From: an uncultured Prevotellaceae bacterium | GTDB taxonomy: Bacteria > Bacteroidota > Bacteroidia > Bacteroidales > Bacteroidaceae | Length of the DNA stretch: 64,000 nucleotides | Reading direction: 5' to 3' | Assembly: GCA_900316645.1 (NCBI GenBank) | Contig: ONDP01000001.1 | Span: 160,011-224,010, forward strand | In this document: positions 61,455 to 64,000 of the stretch, in pieces | How positions within the stretch are numbered: the first letter of the stretch is position 1 | How the letters are laid out: each line of letters opens with the position of its first letter | The notes under the pieces: model-generated | Seen by the model: only the letters and a program-made list of their open reading frames with translations | Database searches by the model: none | What the model was told of the DNA's origin: nothing | Position numbers and translations under genes: made by a program

Positions 61455-62330
61455 ATGGCTAAAAGACAATTTCCCGAATCCGAACTTATCATCAATAACG
61501 ATGGTTCATGTTTTCATCTTCATCTACGTCCAGAGCAACTGGCTGATCGCGTCATCCTTGTTGGCGATCCTGGCCGAGTAGAAACTGTAGCATCCCATTT
61601 CGATTCACGCGAGTGCGAAGTCTGCAGCCGCGAGTTTCATGCCATTACCGGCTCCTATCAAGGCAAGCGTATTACTGTTCAGTCAACTGGTATCGGATGC
61701 GACAACATTGATATCGTGATGAACGAGCTCGACACATTGGCTAATGTCGATTATAACACCCGCACAGAAAAAGACGAACACCGCACCCTCACCATCGTCC
61801 GCATCGGCACCTGTGGCGGATTGCAGCCATTCACACCCACCGGATGCTTCATCGCCTCCGTCAAAAGCATTGGCTTCGATGGTCTGCTGAACTACTATGC
61901 AGGACGTAATGAGGTTTGCGACCTTCAACTCGAAGAGGCTTTCCGCCAACACATGCAGTGGAATCCCCAGAAAGGAGCTCCCTATGTCGCCATTGCTGAC
62001 GCAGAACTCATCAATCAGATAGCGCAAGACGATATGGTGCGCGGCTATACCATTGCCTGTGGCGGTTTCTATGGTCCACAAGGTCGTCAGCTCCGTGCTC
62101 CCATAGCTGATCCCGACCAGAATGCCAAAGTAGAGTCGTTTGAATATGACAATATGAAGATATGTAACTTCGAAATGGAATCATCTGCACTCGCCGGCAT
62201 GGCTTCTCTCCTTGGTCATCGTGCAATGACCTGCTGTATGGTTATCGCCAATCGCTACACCACTGAGATGAACACCGAGTACAAGAACTCCATCGACACA
62301 TTAATCCAAAAGGTTCTAGATAGAATATGA
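61455..62330 (+). CDS. Nucleoside phosphorylase (uridine phosphorylase type)
   Basis: A 291-residue PNP/UDP-family enzyme. VILVGDPGRVETVASHF is the N-terminal phosphate site; VRIGTCGGLQPFTPTGCFI and NFEMESSALAGMASLLGHR (ribose-binding Glu) are the main blocks. Residues around CGGFYGPQGRQLRAPI are family-typical for uridine phosphorylase-like members. It would salvage uridine made by cytidine deaminase. It overlaps mnmE by four bases. Confidence 0.9.
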   Translation: MAKRQFPESELIINNDGSCFHLHLRPEQLADRVILVGDPGRVETVASHFDSRECEVCSREFHAITGSYQGKRITVQSTGIGCDNIDIVMNELDTLANVDYNTRTEKDEHRTLTIVRIGTCGGLQPFTPTGCFIASVKSIGFDGLLNYYAGRNEVCDLQLEEAFRQHMQWNPQKGAPYVAIADAELINQIAQDDMVRGYTIACGGFYGPQGRQLRAPIADPDQNAKVESFEYDNMKICNFEMESSALAGMASLLGHRAMTCCMVIANRYTTEMNTEYKNSIDTLIQKVLDRI

Positions 62331-63658
62331 TAAAAAACAACGCCCCCCTACCTCCCCTCCCTTTGGAGGGGTCGGGGGAGGCTTCAACCATTTGCGCACT
62401 TGCCACTGCTCCTGGTGGAGCCATAGCTGTCATCCGTGTTTCGGGTGATAAGTCATTTGATGCGGTTTCCTCCATCTGCGCTGTCCGTTGCAAAGAAGTC
62501 GCACCCAATACCGTTCACTACACCCACCTCAAGGATGGTTCTGAAATCGTTGACGAATGCATGGTATCCATATTCCGTGCTCCACATTCCTATACGGGCG
62601 AAGACGCAGTAGAAATCTCATGCCACGGAAGCCAGTATATTATAAATAAGGTATTAGAGTTACTGGTGCAGAACGGATGCCGCATGGCTGGTCCTGGCGA
62701 ATACACCATGCGAGCCTATCTCAACGGAAAAATGGATTTGAGCCAGGCTGAGGCTGTTGCCGATCTCATCGCCTCCACCAACAAGGCTACCCATCAACTC
62801 GCCATGAATCAACTGCGTGGCGGCATTTCCTCCGAACTCTCACAACTTCGTGACCAGCTCTTGAAACTCACCTCACTCTTAGAACTCGAACTCGATTTCT
62901 CCGACCACGAAGACCTTGAGTTTGCTGACCGCAGCGAACTGCACGAACTTGCCAAAAATATTGACAATCGCGTCACTCAGTTAGCCGAATCCTTCCAAAC
63001 TGGCAATGCCCTCAAAAATGGCATCCCAGTGGCCATTGTTGGAGCTCCAAACGTAGGCAAGAGCACCCTGCTCAATGCTCTGCTCGGCGAGGAACGAGCC
63101 ATCGTAAGTGATATTCAGGGTACCACTCGCGACGCCATCGAAGACACGATGCTGCTGAATGGCATCACCTTCCGTTTTATTGATACCGCAGGTATTCGCC
63201 ATACCGACGACCAAATAGAAAACCTTGGTATCGAGCGTTCCAAGGCAGCAGCCCAGCGTGCCCGTATCATCCTGCTGATGACAGAGCCCGGTGTCCCCTA
63301 TCCCACTCTTGAAACTCGCGACGACCAGACCATCATCCGCATCGAGAACAAGACAGCGTCTTTTCAAGCCAAGTTTGGTATAGGTATTGACGCACTGAAA
63401 CATCAACTCGTCGAAGCAGCGCCTAAGACCTCTGAATCCAACGTCATCATTACCAATGCCCGCCACTACGATGCACTCGTTCGCGCTCACCAAGCCATCC
63501 AGCGCGTCATCAACGGCTTGCAACAACAATTAAGTGGTGATCTCCTCAGCGAAGACCTCCGCCAAGCTCTCGACATCCTCTCCGAAATCACTGGTGGCCA
63601 AATCACCCCCAACGAAGTTTTAGGAAATATCTTTAAAAACTTCTGCGTGGGAAAGTAG
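62327..63658 (+). CDS. mnmE: tRNA modification GTPase MnmE
   Basis: With MnmG it makes cmnm5U in the wobble position. 443 residues: N-terminal folate-binding domain with ICALATAPGGAIAVIRVSG, EISCHGSQYIINKVL, helical domain, G domain (GAPNVGKSTLLNALLG; DTAGIRHTDD) from about residue 220, and C-terminal FCVGK. The family usually starts a few residues before TICAIAT; here about 16 extra residues (PLPPLPLEGSGEAS) are encoded by a GC-rich palindromic repeat. The start ATG 62327 overlaps the phosphorylase stop as ATGA. The last six codons are tandemly duplicated after the stop. Confidence 0.95.
   Translation: MIKNNAPLPPLPLEGSGEASTICALATAPGGAIAVIRVSGDKSFDAVSSICAVRCKEVAPNTVHYTHLKDGSEIVDECMVSIFRAPHSYTGEDAVEISCHGSQYIINKVLELLVQNGCRMAGPGEYTMRAYLNGKMDLSQAEAVADLIASTNKATHQLAMNQLRGGISSELSQLRDQLLKLTSLLELELDFSDHEDLEFADRSELHELAKNIDNRVTQLAESFQTGNALKNGIPVAIVGAPNVGKSTLLNALLGEERAIVSDIQGTTRDAIEDTMLLNGITFRFIDTAGIRHTDDQIENLGIERSKAAAQRARIILLMTEPGVPYPTLETRDDQTIIRIENKTASFQAKFGIGIDALKHQLVEAAPKTSESNVIITNARHYDALVRAHQAIQRVINGLQQQLSGDLLSEDLRQALDILSEITGGQITPNEVLGNIFKNFCVGK
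62343..62380. repeat. GC-rich palindromic repeat in the 5' end of mnmE
   Basis: CCCCTCC (62354-62360) pairs with GGAGGGG (62365-62371) around CTTT, with a second C-run (62343-62348) facing a G-run (62374-62378). The base composition (about 75 percent GC) differs sharply from the surroundings. Similar elements occur as intergenic repeats in Bacteroidales; here one is read in frame. Confidence 0.75.
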
Positions 63659-63677
63659 ATTCTGCGTGGGCAAGTAG
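63641..63677 (+). repeat. 19-bp tandem duplication of the mnmE end
   Basis: TTCTGCGTGGGAAAGTAG (63641-63658) is repeated as TTCTGCGTGGGCAAGTAG (63660-63677), one substitution apart. The second copy lies after the stop and repeats the codons for FCVGK and stop. Confidence 0.9.
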
Positions 63678-63723
63678 GTTTGGTTTATCCCTCTTTTATA
63701 TATAAAGCGGACTAAACTAAACC
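63677..63723. repeat. 11-bp inverted repeat after mnmE
   Basis: GGTTTGGTTTA (63677-63687) pairs with TAAACTAAACC (63713-63723), one G-T pair, with a 25-base loop and no T-run. It may mark the end of the mnmE transcript. 63724-63867 holds no gene that I can support. Confidence 0.5.
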
Positions 63724-63867
63724 AATATATCTAAAATGTTTTCTCAAACTAAAGCAATAATATAGAAAAACGTAAATTATTTAACCATAAATTGGTTATT
63801 CTCTCTGTTAAACATTACGAGGCTGTGTGGTGCTGATTGTTCATCATCATTTTTCTTTCCCTTTAGT

Positions 63868-64000
63868 TTAGAAGCAGGCAGCTATCATCTCCTTACCCAG
63901 TTTATGAATATGGGCGAGGATTTCACTTTCCCTCTCAGCAGAAGGCTTCTTGAAACCATTGATATAGTTGCGCAGCAGCGTGGCGTTCATCCCAATGGAA
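63868..64000 (-). CDS. C-terminal end of a helix-turn-helix protein, HicB-like
   Basis: The gene runs out of the window; the visible 43 codons to the TAA at 63868-63870 read SIGMNATLLRNYINGFKKPS, then AERESEILAHIHKLGKEM and a short tail. This is a short helix-turn-helix of the kind at the C-terminus of HicB-type antitoxins and similar Bacteroidales proteins. If it is HicB, a HicA toxin should lie outside the window. Confidence 0.45.
   Translation of the reverse strand, partial: SIGMNATLLRNYINGFKKPSAERESEILAHIHKLGKEMIAACF

Noticed and set aside
63677-63723. Intrinsic terminator after mnmE
   Set aside because: The stem is adequate but the loop is 25 bases and there is no T-run, so it is listed only as an inverted repeat.

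Overview
The window is chromosomal DNA of a Bacteroidales bacterium, most likely a Prevotellaceae member. The main evidence is the Bacteroidetes-type promoter, a -33 TTTG about 19-20 bases upstream of a -7 TAnnTTTG, which precedes the tRNA, rho, rnpB and many mRNAs. The gene families agree: DUF4301, DUF3256, DUF4296, a fused NfnAB-type flavoprotein, Rnf with RseC, reverse rubrerythrin, Rho with a long disordered insert, and a 29-residue COX24-like ribosomal protein. No rRNA, insertion sequence, prophage, CRISPR array or defence island is visible. This is mostly housekeeping chromosome.

Layout. 1-1400: end of the membrane pyrophosphatase gene, tRNA-Lys(CTT), a small decayed orphan, and the rho leader. 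1.4-11.3 kb (+): rho, glyA, a candidate 6S-like RNA, ribE, HU, a COX24-like micro-protein, RNase G, a GT2 glycosyltransferase, a hybrid histidine kinase and a membrane EEP-family hydrolase. 11.3-14.4 kb (-): AlaX-type editing protein, GH13 amylase, fabD. 14.5-18.8 kb (+): DUF4301, a Pif1/RecD-like helicase, ispE. 18.75-18.86 kb (-): a compact candidate sRNA gene with its own promoter and terminator. 18.9-28.9 kb (-): one ten-gene unit reading ileS, a zinc-less DksA-like protein, lspA, DUF4296 lipoprotein, an overlapping small gene, nucleoside MFS transporter, rsmE, ABC ATPase, paaK, DUF3256. 29.4-30 kb is non-coding, with a remnant gene and a 182-bp element ended by perfect 28-bp inverted repeats. 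30-36.7 kb (-): rseC-rnfBCDGEA followed by a wecB-like epimerase. 36.8-48 kb: mixed small operons (GH73/LysM enzyme, cytidine deaminase, beta-helix lipoprotein, reverse rubrerythrin, fur-purA-hisS-CE12, AraC-DPP III-AlkD). 48-54.4 kb: recQ, a YihY-family protein, RNase P RNA, a FadL-like porin, a Tyr/Trp/Gly-rich exported protein. 54.5-63.7 kb (+): prmA, serS, nfnAB fusion, DUF486, a TtcA-like/secreted-protein fused frame, a nucleoside phosphorylase, mnmE. The last 130 bases hold the end of a helix-turn-helix protein.

How the genes work together. The Rnf complex, the Nfn-type transhydrogenase and the H+/Na+-pyrophosphatase form an anaerobic energy set coupling ferredoxin, NAD(P)H and an ion gradient. 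Reverse rubrerythrin covers peroxide stress. Translation and RNA metabolism are heavily represented: ileS, hisS, serS, AlaX, rsmE, prmA, mnmE, TtcA-like, tRNA-Lys, rnpB, RNase G and Rho.

The most unusual structural signal is a family of tandem repeats with a strict 7-bp period at gene borders, found at seven places. One tract lies inside the wecB-like coding sequence, where a change of one unit would shift the frame. Other items worth following are the candidate sRNA, the candidate 6S-like RNA, the 182-bp inverted-repeat element, the TtcA fusion with an internal signal peptide, and a GC-rich palindromic insert in the MnmE N-terminus.
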